The translations under genes and the position numbers were made by a program. From assembly GCF_028743715.1 (NCBI RefSeq), contig NZ_CP117996.1, positions 372,001 through 436,000 of the forward strand: a DNA stretch of 64,000 nt, in the 5' to 3' direction. This document shows positions 15,917-24,889 of this stretch, one piece after another. Below the pieces are notes generated by a model. That model was given only the letters and a program-made list of their open reading frames with translations, ran no database searches and had not been told where the DNA came from. Source of the stretch: Microbacterium sp. Clip185. Its GTDB lineage: Bacteria; Actinomycetota; Actinomycetes; Actinomycetales; Microbacteriaceae. The stretch's first letter is position 1; every line of letters begins with the position of its first letter.

Positions 15917-16843
15917 GTGTTCGACAGTCCCCTCTCCGCATCCGCGTACGACATCCTCCAGGTCGCGGCCGATGCCGATGACGAGACGCTGCGCCGTGCC
16001 TTCCGGGTGCGGTTGCGCGAGACGCATCCCGACACCGGCGGCGACGCCGTGCGCTTCGTCGAGGTGCAGCGCGCGTGGGAGCTCGTGGGCACGCCGGAGG
16101 CGCGAGCGGCGTACGACCGCGGCCGGGGCGCGGTGAGTGCCGCACCCGAGGCGGAGGGCGCGTGGACGCCGCCGCGTGCGCGGCAGGACACGCGTCCGCG
16201 CGCACGGTCGGCCGGCCAGCCCGGCGGATGGCGACGCGAGCGCTACCTCACCCTCATCCGTGAATGGGTGGGACGCGGCACCGAAGTGCCCGACCCCTAC
16301 GACGCGCAGCTGGTGCGCTCGGCGCCGCGCGAGATCCGTCGCCTCCTTGCCGACGCGCTCGCCGAGGAGGCGACCGCGCGCATTGTTGCCGACCTCGGCA
16401 TGGGCTACAGCGTCTGGCACGACGTCGCCGCATCCGGTCGCAGCGGAGATCTCGACGAGAAACTCGATCACATCGTGCTCGGTCCGAGCGGCCTGTACGG
16501 CGTGCTGTCGGAGGACTTCGGCGGCCCCGTCGGCTTCCGCCGCGGCGAGATCATCGGCCCCGCCGTCGTCGGCGCTCCCGTCAGCGACCTGCTCTCGCGG
16601 ATGCGGGTCGTCGCCCGTGCCGCGCGGGTGCGTTTCAGCGGCGCCATCGTCGTGCTGCCCGACAACGACCTCGCCCAGCAGATCACCGAGCTCGGCAGCG
16701 TACGCGGCACACCCGTCGTGGTCGCCGGCCGCTCGGCGCTGGCCACCGTGCTGCGCCGCGGCGTGACGGGGGCGCGCGACATCGGCGGCAACGAGGTCTT
16801 CGACGTGCGCACGCGGCTCGACGCCACGGTGCGCTTCGTCTGA
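15917..16843 (+). CDS. J-domain protein with C-terminal NERD-like domain
   Basis: A 308-aa protein. Residues 8-68 form a DnaJ J-domain with the essential HPD tripeptide (ETHPDTGGD, about 39-41) and the closing AWELVGTPEARAAYDRG. A basic, proline-rich linker (about 70-108) leads to a C-terminal domain of about 180 residues. Its centre, LDEKLDHIVLGPSGLYGVLSEDF, recalls NERD/restriction-like proteins, in which DH-V-GP-GV patterns carry catalytic Asp. The glycine-rich and Cys-binding domains of DnaJ are missing. GTG 15917 is the start. A TAGCCT box lies at 15876-15881. Role unknown; it may recruit Hsp70 to a nucleic-acid substrate. Confidence 0.8.
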   Translation: MFDSPLSASAYDILQVAADADDETLRRAFRVRLRETHPDTGGDAVRFVEVQRAWELVGTPEARAAYDRGRGAVSAAPEAEGAWTPPRARQDTRPRARSAGQPGGWRRERYLTLIREWVGRGTEVPDPYDAQLVRSAPREIRRLLADALAEEATARIVADLGMGYSVWHDVAASGRSGDLDEKLDHIVLGPSGLYGVLSEDFGGPVGFRRGEIIGPAVVGAPVSDLLSRMRVVARAARVRFSGAIVVLPDNDLAQQITELGSVRGTPVVVAGRSALATVLRRGVTGARDIGGNEVFDVRTRLDATVRFV

Positions 16844-16883
16844 TCGCACGGTCTCGCACCGGATGCGGCGAACGGCCCGCCGC

Positions 16884-16898
16884 TAGCGTGGAGGTATG
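16884..16898 (+). promoter_or_regulatory. Leaderless-type -10 box TAGCGT, 6 nt before ATG 16896
   Basis: TAGCGT at 16884-16889, then GGAGGT and ATG. The GGAGGT could also be read as a ribosome site but touches the ATG directly, which is too close to work as one. Confidence 0.6.
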
Positions 16899-18203
16899 GA
16901 CCCCATCGCCGCCACGTTCCTCATCCTGGGGCTGGCGGTGCTCGCGTTCCTCTCCGGCCGCGTGCCCCTGGAGGTCGTGGCGATCGGCGTCGCGCTCGCC
17001 CTCTGGGCAACGGGTGTGCTCACCCTTCCCGAAGCACTCGCCGGCTTCGGCGATCCCACGGTGCTGTTCATCGCCAGCCTGTTCGTCGTGGCCAGCGCGC
17101 TCGAGCGCAGCGGCATCACTCGCTGGCTCGGGGGCCTGATCGTCGCGCGCGCCGGTCATCGCCGTAGCCCGGTCATCGCCGCGCTCGGTGCCCTCGTCGC
17201 GGTGCTGACCGCCTTTCTCAGCATCAACGGCGCTGTGGCCGCCCTGGTGCCCGTCGCCGCAGTGATCGCCCGGCGCGCCCGCATCCCCGCGTCGAAGGTC
17301 ATGATCCCGCTGGCCTTCCTCGCATCCGCGGCGTCGCTGCTCACGCTCACCGGGACGCCCGTGAACGTCGTGGTCTCGGAGCTCGCCGAGGCGGAGACCG
17401 GTCGCGGATTCGGCTTCGCGGAGTTCGCGCTCGTCGGCCTGCCGCTGCTGGGCGGCGCCCTTGCGGTCATCATCCTGTTCGGCGACCGTCTGCTGCCCGC
17501 CCGACCGGATGCCCTCCCGGACCCCGTGCCCGGTCCTCGTGAGGCGGAGACGCTGTCGCTGGTGCCCGAGACCGTGCGCACGGGCGCCGTGCGGACCGTG
17601 CGCACCGGGATGCGGCGCGGGGCCCGGCGCACACTCGTCATCACCGGCATCATGGTTGTCCTTCTGGCGACCGGACTCACGCCGCCCGCGGTGGCGGGCC
17701 TGGTGGCGGCCGGTGCCCTCGTGCTCACCCGCGTCGTCACGCTTCCCGCCCTGTATCAGGACATCTCGTGGACGACGCTCGTGCTCATCGCCGGCATGAT
17801 CCCGCTCTCGGCAGCCTTCTTGCAGACGGGCGCGGCGGAGGTCGTGGCCGACGGCGTCCTCCGCGTCGTGGGCTCGGCCGATCCGCATCTCGCCCTGCTC
17901 GCCGTCTGCGTGGTCACCGTCGTTCTCGGCCAGTTCATCTCGAACGTCGCGACGGTACTGATCGTCGCGCCCGTCGCCACGGCGATCGCGGTGAACCTCG
18001 GGGTCAGCCCCATCACCTTCCTCATGGCGCTGACCGTCGCGGGCGCCGCATCCTTCCTGACGCCCGTCGCGACCCCGGCCAACCTCATGGTCCTGGCCCC
18101 CGGCGGATACCGCTTCGGCGACTACTGGCGCCTCGGGCTCCCGCTCGCCCTGCTGTTCCTCGCCGCAGCCGTGCTGTACGTGCCGCTCATCTGGCGGTTC
18201 TGA
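16896..18203 (+). CDS. SLC13/DASS-family permease
   Basis: A 435-aa membrane protein with about eleven hydrophobic helices. It carries the paired motifs of SLC13 (divalent anion/sodium symporter) and ArsB-like permeases: NGAVAALVPVAAVIARR in the first half, with TGTPVNVVVSE, and SNVATVLIVAPVATAIA plus FLTPVATPANLMVLAPGGYRFGDY in the second. These loops bind substrate and cation. Family members carry dicarboxylates, sulfate or related anions. The TrkA-C domains found in some relatives are absent. ATG 16896 has the TAGCGT leaderless-type box immediately upstream. Likely a single-gene transcript. Confidence 0.88.
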   Translation: MDPIAATFLILGLAVLAFLSGRVPLEVVAIGVALALWATGVLTLPEALAGFGDPTVLFIASLFVVASALERSGITRWLGGLIVARAGHRRSPVIAALGALVAVLTAFLSINGAVAALVPVAAVIARRARIPASKVMIPLAFLASAASLLTLTGTPVNVVVSELAEAETGRGFGFAEFALVGLPLLGGALAVIILFGDRLLPARPDALPDPVPGPREAETLSLVPETVRTGAVRTVRTGMRRGARRTLVITGIMVVLLATGLTPPAVAGLVAAGALVLTRVVTLPALYQDISWTTLVLIAGMIPLSAAFLQTGAAEVVADGVLRVVGSADPHLALLAVCVVTVVLGQFISNVATVLIVAPVATAIAVNLGVSPITFLMALTVAGAASFLTPVATPANLMVLAPGGYRFGDYWRLGLPLALLFLAAAVLYVPLIWRF

Positions 18204-18237
18204 GCCGACGCCTATCCGGCTCTGGCAGGCTGATGCG

Positions 18238-18615
18238 GTGATCACCGATGCCGCGCGCGCGTTCCTGTCCGAGTACCACCTCGCCACGCTGTCCACGCTG
18301 GACCGGCAGGGCCGCATCCACTCGGTGCCGGTCGGCATCACCTACGAGGACGGCATCGTGCGGGTGATCGGCTCCCGCGGCACGCAGAAGTTCCTCAACG
18401 TCGAGCGCACGGGCCGGGCGAGCGTCAACACCGTCGACGGTCGCCGCTGGCTCAGCTTCGAGGGTCCGGCGCGCGTCGTCGAGGATACGGATTCGGTGGC
18501 CCATGCGGTCGAGCTCTACACCCGCCGCTACCGCGAGCCCCGCCCGAACCCCGACCGCGTCGCGCTGGAGATCACGGTCGAGCGCGTGCTCGGCTCCCCC
18601 GACTTCCGCGTCTGA
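18238..18615 (+). CDS. F420-dependent PPOX-class oxidoreductase (FDOR-B-like)
   Basis: A 125-aa split beta-barrel flavin/deazaflavin protein. Its LATLSTLDRQGRIHSVPVG opening, the GSRGTQKFLNVERTGRASV segment and VALEITVERVLG ending fit the pyridoxamine-oxidase-like 'PPOX class F420-dependent' family, small cytoplasmic dimers that bind F420 or flavin and reduce quinones, biliverdin or similar compounds. The start is GTG 18238. CAGGCT lies 6 nt upstream, a weaker form of the leaderless-type box. Together with fgd and cofGH in the same window it supports an F420 economy in this organism. Confidence 0.82.
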   Translation: MITDAARAFLSEYHLATLSTLDRQGRIHSVPVGITYEDGIVRVIGSRGTQKFLNVERTGRASVNTVDGRRWLSFEGPARVVEDTDSVAHAVELYTRRYREPRPNPDRVALEITVERVLGSPDFRV

Positions 18616-18634
18616 GCCCCCTCGGCCGGATCGT

Positions 18635-20221
18635 TCAGACGAGGCCGAACAGCTCGAGCGGGTGGGTCAGACGCCACCAGGGGCTCGGTCCGTCCAGTTC
18701 GCCGTCGAGAACGACGTCCACCGTCGACTGGTCCTTCGGGCCGGTCGCGACGAGCGAGCCGACGACGTCGCCCTGCTCGCTCGCGTCGCCGAGATCGAAC
18801 GAGGTCGCCACGGTCGCGGCGGAGCCGTTCCACAGCACCACGTCGGCGTCGGCCGCGGTCACGATCGGGACCGTCGCGCCCCACTTCGTCTCGACCTGAC
18901 CGACGGTCGTGCCGGCCGCGACGGAAGGCTTGAGCTGCAGCTCCTGCTCGACCTGGGCGAACAGTGCGCGCGTGGCCGCATCCCGCGTCTCGACGTCGGG
19001 CTGTCCGAGCGTCGCGGCGTAGATGCGCACAGTGGTGTCGCCGATTGTGACATCCTTCGCGGCGAGCAGGTTGTAGGAGTCGAGGGTACCGGTCTTGAGG
19101 CCGACGACGCCGGGGTCCGCGAGCAGTTTGTTCGTGTTCTCGACGAGACCGGCGCCGGGAAGCTCGACGGAGGGTGTACGCACGATCTCGGCGATGACGG
19201 GGTCGGCCAGCGCGCGCTTGGCGACCTCGAGCAGCGCCTCGGGGGTGGCCGCGTTCTCCGCCTCGATGCCGGCGGGGCCCGCGATCGTGATGCCCGAGAC
19301 GCCGTGGGCGGCGAGCCAGTCGTTGGCTGCTCGCGCGTACACCGCGTTGTTGGGCCAGATGGTGTCGGCGAGGCGATCGGCGTAGTTGTTCGCGGAACCC
19401 ATGAGCATGCCCTGCAGCATCTGGTACTCGGTCAACGTTCCGCCCACCGGAACGTTGAGAGCCGACTCGCCGTTGCGGCGATACGACCAGTAGCTGCTCT
19501 CATCGGCCGCGCTGAACGCGAACTCCTGGCCCTGTTCGCCTGGGGCGAGGGGCAGCTGGTCGAGCACGACCATCGCCGTCACGACCTTGGTGATGCTGGC
19601 GATCGAACGCGCGTCGGCGCTCGACGCGATGGGCGAGCCGACGCCGTCGACGACGACGGCGGCACTGCCCGCGCCGGGCCATGCCCCGACAGCCGCCGCC
19701 GAGGGAGTGGCCTCGACCGCGGACGCCTGCACCGTGGGGGCGACGGCGTGCAGCGGCCACAGCAGCGTCGTGCCGCAGTACGCCGCGATCACGGCGACGA
19801 TCAGCGCGATCGGAACGAGGACGCCGGGACGCCATGGGGTGCGGCGGGGTGCGCGGGCGAGCAGGTCCGCGGCGACGGGGGTGAACGACGCCGCGCCGGC
19901 GGCCTCGAGCTGGGGGACCGCACGGGACGCGTGGGTGACGGTCGTCTCATCGACCCAGCTCAGCGCCGTGGTCGCCGGCGGCACGACGACCGGCACGGAT
20001 GCGGCCGCATCCTGCGCTGGGGACGGGGTGGCGCCATCGGTCGTGTCGTCGAAGCTCGCGGCGGCGATGAGCGCGGGCGTGGATGCGGCATCCGCCGGCA
20101 CGGAAGGCACCTCGATCTCGAGGTCGTCGGGCGGCAGCGGCGCCTCGTCGACGTGCGGCTCGTCGCGGCCGCCGCGGCGCAGCGAACGCCGAGTGGGCGG
20201 GGTCGGGCCAGTCACGGTCAC
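18635..20221 (-). CDS. D-alanyl-D-alanine carboxypeptidase (S11) with long cytoplasmic N-terminus
   Basis: A 528-aa membrane-anchored penicillin-binding protein. Residues 1 to about 130 are a disordered, Ala/Asp/Pro-rich cytoplasmic segment. A membrane helix lies near 132-152, and the S11 peptidase domain follows with S209-I-T-K212 (SxxK), SAN in place of SxN (about 287-289) and KTGT. Such enzymes trim the terminal D-Ala of peptidoglycan outside the cell. The last 120 residues form the family's C-terminal beta domain. GTG 20221 is the start, 6 nt after TACCGT on the same strand. The promoter region is shared with the divergent ykoE transcript. Confidence 0.9.
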   Translation of the reverse strand: MTVTGPTPPTRRSLRRGGRDEPHVDEAPLPPDDLEIEVPSVPADAASTPALIAAASFDDTTDGATPSPAQDAAASVPVVVPPATTALSWVDETTVTHASRAVPQLEAAGAASFTPVAADLLARAPRRTPWRPGVLVPIALIVAVIAAYCGTTLLWPLHAVAPTVQASAVEATPSAAAVGAWPGAGSAAVVVDGVGSPIASSADARSIASITKVVTAMVVLDQLPLAPGEQGQEFAFSAADESSYWSYRRNGESALNVPVGGTLTEYQMLQGMLMGSANNYADRLADTIWPNNAVYARAANDWLAAHGVSGITIAGPAGIEAENAATPEALLEVAKRALADPVIAEIVRTPSVELPGAGLVENTNKLLADPGVVGLKTGTLDSYNLLAAKDVTIGDTTVRIYAATLGQPDVETRDAATRALFAQVEQELQLKPSVAAGTTVGQVETKWGATVPIVTAADADVVLWNGSAATVATSFDLGDASEQGDVVGSLVATGPKDQSTVDVVLDGELDGPSPWWRLTHPLELFGLV

Positions 20222-20233
20222 CCGCCTACGGTA
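20219..20233 (-). promoter_or_regulatory. Leaderless-type -10 box TACCGT, 6 nt before GTG 20221
   Basis: Read on the minus strand: TACCGT (20233-20228), AGGCGG, then GTG. It faces the riboswitch promoter on the opposite strand. Confidence 0.6.
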
Positions 20234-20249
20234 GCGCGAGCTGCGGGTC

Positions 20250-20255
20250 TATACT
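20250..20255 (+). promoter_or_regulatory. -10 box TATACT for the riboswitch-ykoEDC transcript
   Basis: TATACT at 20250-20255 is the best -10 match near the TPP riboswitch and would start RNA around 20261-20263, just before its first stem. No clear -35 is seen. Confidence 0.55.
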
Positions 20256-20263
20256 CGGCACGT

Positions 20264-20356
20264 CAACCACGGGAGTCCGGTGAGCCGGGCTGAGAGGAAG
20301 CGGATCCACGCTTCGACCGTCGAACCTGATCCGGATCATGCCGGCGCAGGAAGGAG
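20264..20356 (+). ncRNA. TPP (thi-box) riboswitch
   Basis: The conserved core is present: GGGCTGAGAGG at 20287-20297 in the pyrimidine-sensing arm and ACCTGATCCGGATCATGCC at 20324-20342, followed by GGCGCAGGAAGGA, which includes the AAGGAG ribosome site of the next gene. Thiamine pyrophosphate binding would fold the RNA and hide that site (20351-20356), shutting off translation of the HMP/thiamine uptake genes. No separate terminator is visible between the aptamer and ATG 20362, so control is probably translational. Confidence 0.92.
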
Positions 20357-20361
20357 CATCA

Positions 20362-21000
20362 ATGCACACGTCCACGTCCACATCCGCTCGTTCATCCCTC
20401 GCCTCCCGGTGGCGGTGGCGAGTGGTCGACATCGTCGTCGCCAGCGTGATCGGTGTCGCGGCGGGTGTCATCTTCTGGGTCTGGGGCCAGGCCTGGACGC
20501 CGCTGAGCACGGCGCTCGCGTTCCTGCCGGGGCTCGAGGGTGTGCTCGCCGGGGGCTGGCTGTTCGCGGGTGTGCTCACGGGGCTCATCATCCGCAAGCC
20601 GGGTGCCGCGCTGTACGGCGAGATCGTCGCCGCCGTCGTCTCCATGGCGCTCGGCACGCAGTGGGGCTTCACGACCTTCATCTGGGGTGTCGTGCAGGGC
20701 GTGGGCGCCGAGCTCGGCTTCGCGCTGTTCGCCTACGCCAACTACCGGCTCTGGGTCGCTCTCGTCTCGGGTGCGCTCACGGGGCTGGCCGTGGCGCTGC
20801 TCGACACCAACTTCTCCTCTATCGCCGCGTACGACATCGGTCCCCGTGCGATCTACTTCGTCTCGGCGATCGTCTCGGGCGTCCTCATCGCGGGCCTCGT
20901 CTCGTGGCTCATCGCCCGGGCGCTCGCCGCGACGGGGGCTCTCGACCGGTTCGCCTCCGGACGTCAGGCGCGCATCGTCGAAGCCGCCGACGCGGCGTGA
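20362..21000 (+). CDS. ykoE: HMP/thiamine ECF transporter substrate-binding membrane protein
   Basis: A 212-aa protein with about five or six membrane helices, the S component of the YkoEDC-type ECF transporter, which takes up hydroxymethylpyrimidine or thiamine. It shows the YkoE features FWVWGQAW, GLEGVLAGGWLFAGVLTGLIIRKPGAALYGE and GTQWG. ATG 20362 is 5 nt after AAGGAG inside the TPP riboswitch. Regulation by thiamine pyrophosphate follows from that position. It overlaps ykoD by GTGA. Confidence 0.93.
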   Translation: MHTSTSTSARSSLASRWRWRVVDIVVASVIGVAAGVIFWVWGQAWTPLSTALAFLPGLEGVLAGGWLFAGVLTGLIIRKPGAALYGEIVAAVVSMALGTQWGFTTFIWGVVQGVGAELGFALFAYANYRLWVALVSGALTGLAVALLDTNFSSIAAYDIGPRAIYFVSAIVSGVLIAGLVSWLIARALAATGALDRFASGRQARIVEAADAA

Positions 21001-22460
21001 CGCACGGCGCGCGGGTCGTCGCCCGCGGGTGGGGGTGGCGGCACGCGGGCCGCAGGCGCTGGGCCGTCGCCGACATCGACCTCACGATCGAGCCCGGTGA
21101 GCGGGTGCTGCTGCTGGGAGCGAGCGGTGCGGGCAAGTCGACGCTGCTGCGCGCCTTCGCCGGGGTGCTGGGCGGCGACGAGGACGGCGAGGCCACGGGG
21201 GAGCTGACCGTCGACGGCCAGCTCCCCGCATCCGTCCGCGGTGTCGCCGGCATGGTGCTGCAGGATCCCGACGCGCAGGTGATCCTCGCCCGCGTCGGCG
21301 ACGACGTCGCGTTCGGCTGCGAGAACCTGGGGGTTCCCGCCGACGAGATCTGGTCGCGGGTCGGTGAAGCCCTGGAGGCGGTGGGTCTGTCGGTGCCGCT
21401 CGACCACCCCACGTCTGCACTGTCGGGCGGGCAGAAGCAGCGGCTCGCGCTCGCCGGTGCACTGGCCATGCGTCCGAAGCTCCTGCTGCTCGACGAGCCC
21501 ACGGCCAATCTCGATCCCGACGGCGCGGTGCAGGTGCGGGATGCGGTCGCCGCCGTCGCCGCCCGCACCGGGGCGACGCTCGTGGTCGTCGAGCACCGTG
21601 TCGACCTGTGGGCCGAGCTCGTCGACCGTGTCGTCGTGCTCGCTCCCGACGGCGGGGTACTTGCGGACGGTGTCCCCGCCGACGTCTTCGCCGCGGCCTC
21701 GGATGCCCTGACCGATGCCGGCGTGTGGGTGCCCGGGGTGCCGGTGCAGATCAGCCCGCGTCCGCGCACCGGCGCGGCATCGTCGCTCGTGGTCGGCACG
21801 GGCCTCGCCGTCGGACGCCGGCGGGCGGCCCGTCGTGAGGCGCTCGCCGCCGCATCCGGGATCGACGTGCAGCTGAGCGCGGGTCGGGCGCTCGCGATCA
21901 CGGGAGCCAACGGCGCCGGCAAGTCCACGCTCGCGCTCACCCTGGCGGGGCTGCTGCCGCCGATCGGCGGTCAGGTGCGAGCGGCGGATGCGTTGGCCGC
22001 CGGCATAGGACCCGATCCGTCCCGATGGCGCGCCGCGCAGTTGCTCACCCGCATCGGCACCGTCTTCCAGGAACCCGAGCACCAGCTGCTCACCGCGCGC
22101 GTGCGCGACGAGCTCGCCGTCGGTCCTCGCGCGCTGGGGCTGTCCGAAGCGGAGGTGGCCGCGCGGATCGATCCGCTGCTCGAACGCCTGCGCCTGGGAC
22201 GCCTCGCTGAGGTGAACCCCTTCACGCTCTCCGGCGGGGAGAAGCGTCGGTTGACGGTTGCGGCCGTGCTCGCGACCGCGCCCCGCGTCATCCTGCTCGA
22301 CGAGCCGACCTACGGCCAGGACGCGCGCACCTGGCGGGAGCTCGCGGAGCTGATCGACGAGCTGCGTGCCGACGGCACCGCGATCGGCTTCGTCTCGCAC
22401 GATCCCTCCCTCGTCGCGCAGCTCGCCGACGACGAGCTGCGGCTGGGGCGGGCCTCATGA
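20997..22460 (+). CDS. ykoD: Thiamine/HMP ECF transporter duplicated ATPase
   Basis: A 487-aa protein of two fused ABC ATPase domains. Domain 1 has Walker A GASGAGKS, signature LSGGQKQR and LLLLDEP. Domain 2 has GANGAGKS, LSGGEKRR and VILLDEP with the switch His in SHDPS. ECF transporters usually have two separate ATPases, and YkoD is the fused form. GTG 20997 overlaps the ykoE stop (GTGA). The stop region overlaps ykoC by ATGA, so ykoE, ykoD and ykoC are co-translated under the TPP riboswitch. Confidence 0.93.
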   Translation: MTHGARVVARGWGWRHAGRRRWAVADIDLTIEPGERVLLLGASGAGKSTLLRAFAGVLGGDEDGEATGELTVDGQLPASVRGVAGMVLQDPDAQVILARVGDDVAFGCENLGVPADEIWSRVGEALEAVGLSVPLDHPTSALSGGQKQRLALAGALAMRPKLLLLDEPTANLDPDGAVQVRDAVAAVAARTGATLVVVEHRVDLWAELVDRVVVLAPDGGVLADGVPADVFAAASDALTDAGVWVPGVPVQISPRPRTGAASSLVVGTGLAVGRRRAARREALAAASGIDVQLSAGRALAITGANGAGKSTLALTLAGLLPPIGGQVRAADALAAGIGPDPSRWRAAQLLTRIGTVFQEPEHQLLTARVRDELAVGPRALGLSEAEVAARIDPLLERLRLGRLAEVNPFTLSGGEKRRLTVAAVLATAPRVILLDEPTYGQDARTWRELAELIDELRADGTAIGFVSHDPSLVAQLADDELRLGRAS

Positions 22461-23242
22461 GCCTGTTCGCGATCGACGCCTCGGCGAGCCCGCTGGGCCG
22501 GATCAACCCGGTCGCCAAACTCGCCGCGACCCTCGTCGTCTCGGTCACCCTGCTGCTCTCGATCGACCCGGTCTCGGCAGCCGTCACACTCGCGGCCACC
22601 CTCGTGCTGCTGGCGTTCTCGCGGCTGCGGGCGCGCGAGGTGTGGCTGCGCGTGTGGCCGATCGCGGTCGCCGCGCTCATCGGCGGTGCCGCCACCGTGC
22701 TGTACGGCCGGCCTTCCGGCGCGGTGTTCTTCGAGTGGGGGCTCGTGCGCGTCAGTGAGGGCTCGCTCTCCCTCGCGGCCGCCATCGTGCTGCGTGTGCT
22801 GGCGATCGCACTGCCGTCCGTCGTCCTGTTCATCACGACCGACCCCACCGACCTCGCCGACGGTCTCGCCCAGCTGCTGCGTCTTCCCGCCCGCTTCGTG
22901 CTCGGTGCACTCGCCGGCCTGCGCCTGGTGGGCCTGCTGGTCGACGACTGGCGTGAGCTCGCCCTGGCCCGGCGTGCACGAGGGGTGGCCGATCGCGGCC
23001 GCATCCGCCGCTTCCTCGGTCAGGCGTTCGCCCTCTTCGTGCTCTCCATCCGCCGCGGCACGAAGCTCGCGACGGCCATGGAGGCCCGCGGCTTCGGGTC
23101 CGACGCACCGCGCACGTGGGCCCGGCCGTCGCGGCTGGGCTGGCGCGACGCGGTGCTGCTCGCCCTCGCCGCGGTGATCGCCGCCGCATCCGTGACCGCG
23201 GCGGTGCTCGCCGGCACCTGGACCCTCGTCTTCGCCCTCTGA
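22457..23242 (+). CDS. ykoC: ECF transporter transmembrane (T) component
   Basis: A 261-aa EcfT-type membrane protein with about five helices. Two arginine-containing coupling motifs of the AxR type are seen in the cytoplasmic loop: ALARRARG (about 170-178) and AMEARGFG (about 205-212), which contact the ATPases. It completes the thiamine/HMP uptake system with ykoE and ykoD. ATG 22457 overlaps the ykoD stop by ATGA. Confidence 0.92.
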   Translation: MSLFAIDASASPLGRINPVAKLAATLVVSVTLLLSIDPVSAAVTLAATLVLLAFSRLRAREVWLRVWPIAVAALIGGAATVLYGRPSGAVFFEWGLVRVSEGSLSLAAAIVLRVLAIALPSVVLFITTDPTDLADGLAQLLRLPARFVLGALAGLRLVGLLVDDWRELALARRARGVADRGRIRRFLGQAFALFVLSIRRGTKLATAMEARGFGSDAPRTWARPSRLGWRDAVLLALAAVIAAASVTAAVLAGTWTLVFAL

Positions 23243-23338
23243 CCCGGGGCGGCGCTCCGGGTGCCCGCTGAGGGGCGTGACGATGGGACCGGGTGCCGCG
23301 TAAGGTGGAACCCGATACCGACGTACGAAGGAGAACGT

Positions 23339-24100
23339 ATGGATGTCGCGGGCGCATCCGCGCTGATCACGGGCGGCGCGAGCGGACTCGGCTGGGCCAC
23401 GGCTCAGCGACTCGCCGCCGAGGGGGCGCACGTCGTCCTCGTCGACCTGCCGTCCTCGGCGGGCGCGGAACGCGCGGCCGAGCTGGGCGGCACGTTCGCT
23501 GCGGCCGATGTCACGAGTCCCGAGCAGATCGCGGATGCGGTCGCCGCCGCATCCGCCGTCGCGCCCCTTCGCGTGGTCGTCAACTGCGCGGGCATCGCGC
23601 CGCCGGCCAAGGTTCTCGATCGAGAGGGCGTCCCGACGCCTCTCGCCGACTTCGAGAAGCTCGTGCGCGTGAACCTCGTCGGCACCTACAACGTCATCGC
23701 CCAGTCGTCGGCCGCGATCGCCCGCACCGAACCGACCGCGGGCGGTGATCGGGGCGTCATCGTGAACACGGCGTCGGTCGCCGCGTTCGACGGGCAGATC
23801 GGGCAGCCGGCGTACTCCGCGTCCAAGGGCGGCGTGCACGCCATGACCCTGCCGATCGCCCGCGAACTCGCCCGCCACGCGATCCGGGTCGTCACGATCG
23901 CGCCGGGCATCATGGAGACGCCGATGCTCGCGGGTCTGCCGCAGCCGGCGCAGGACTCGCTCGGTCAGCAGGTGCCCTACCCCGCCCGCCTCGGACGGCC
24001 CGACGAGTATGCGGGTCTCGTGGCCGAGATCGTGCGCAACGGCTACCTCAACGGCGAGACGATCCGTCTCGACGGCGCGATTCGGATGGCTCCGCGATGA
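23339..24100 (+). CDS. Short-chain dehydrogenase, 3-hydroxyacyl-CoA dehydrogenase type II-like
   Basis: A 253-aa SDR with TGGASGLG for NAD, DLPSSAG after beta-2 (Asp, favouring NAD), NCAGIAP, catalytic Ser in [10 protein letters not shown] and YSASKGG (YxxxK), and APGIMETPM. This set is typical of type II 3-hydroxyacyl-CoA dehydrogenases, which oxidise hydroxyacyl-CoA, including 2-methyl-3-hydroxybutyryl-CoA of isoleucine breakdown. ATG 23339 has GAAGGAG 6 nt upstream, and a TAAGGT box lies at 23301-23306. It overlaps the next gene, an enoyl-CoA hydratase, by ATGA, which supports a beta-oxidation role. Confidence 0.87.
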   Translation: MDVAGASALITGGASGLGWATAQRLAAEGAHVVLVDLPSSAGAERAAELGGTFAAADVTSPEQIADAVAAASAVAPLRVVVNCAGIAPPAKVLDREGVPTPLADFEKLVRVNLVGTYNVIAQSSAAIARTEPTAGGDRGVIVNTASVAAFDGQIGQPAYSASKGGVHAMTLPIARELARHAIRVVTIAPGIMETPMLAGLPQPAQDSLGQQVPYPARLGRPDEYAGLVAEIVRNGYLNGETIRLDGAIRMAPR

Positions 24101-24867
24101 GCGCCGACTCGATTCGGGTGGAGATCGCCGACGGTATCGCCCGCGTGACGCTGAATCGTCCCGATCGCCTGAACGCGATGGACTTCGCCATGGGCGAGCG
24201 CTGGCGGGACGTCGCCCGGCAGGTCACCGCCGATCCCGCGGTCGGCGCCGTGCTCCTGGATGCGGCCGGCCCCGCCTTCTGCGCCGGCGGCGACGTGATC
24301 TCCATGGCGACCTCCGGCGCCGCGGGCAGCGATGTCACAGCCGCAGCCCACGTGATCCACGAGGGCATCCGTGCCTTCACCGAGTCCCACGTGCCCGTCG
24401 TCGCCGCCGTTCAGGGGGCGGTCGCCGGCGGCGGACTGGGGCTCATGCTCACGGCGGACTACATCGTCGCGACCGAGGGGGCGAAGTTCGTCAGCCGGTA
24501 CGCGAACATCGGCCTCACGCCCGATCTCGGCGTCTCGACCCTGCTGGCCGCCGCCGTCGGCCCGCGCCGCGCGCTGCAGCTGCTCCTCCAGGACCGCACG
24601 CTCTCGGCGGTCGAGGCGCTCGAATGGGGACTGGTCGCGGAGGTGGTCGCCGACCCCGCATCCCGTGCTCTCGAGATCGCCCGCTTCTGGCTCGACGGTG
24701 CGACGGGCGCGTTCGGCCAGGCCAAGCGGCTCGTCCGCTCCGGCGCCGACCGCTCCTTCGCCGAGAACCTCGACGACGAGGCGCGCACGATCGGCGCCGC
24801 CTTCGACACCCCCGAGGCGAAGGCCCGCATCCAGGCGTTCGCCGCCGCATCCGCCCGCCGCGGGTGA
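24097..24867 (+). CDS. Enoyl-CoA hydratase/isomerase family protein
   Basis: A 256-aa crotonase-fold protein with the oxyanion-hole segments FCAGGDVISMA and GAVAGGGLGLML, LTADYIVATEGAKFVSRYANIGLTPD and ALEWGLVAEVV. The Glu expected in the first catalytic position of true hydratases is not obvious in the Y-A-N-I-G-L-T-P-D stretch, so an isomerase (2-(1,2-epoxy-1,2-dihydrophenyl)acetyl-CoA-isomerase-like PaaG) activity is as likely. It overlaps the SDR by ATGA and is followed 22 nt later by another SDR. Confidence 0.85.
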   Translation: MSADSIRVEIADGIARVTLNRPDRLNAMDFAMGERWRDVARQVTADPAVGAVLLDAAGPAFCAGGDVISMATSGAAGSDVTAAAHVIHEGIRAFTESHVPVVAAVQGAVAGGGLGLMLTADYIVATEGAKFVSRYANIGLTPDLGVSTLLAAAVGPRRALQLLLQDRTLSAVEALEWGLVAEVVADPASRALEIARFWLDGATGAFGQAKRLVRSGADRSFAENLDDEARTIGAAFDTPEAKARIQAFAAASARRG

Positions 24868-24889
24868 ATCCGACGCACCAAGGAGACCC

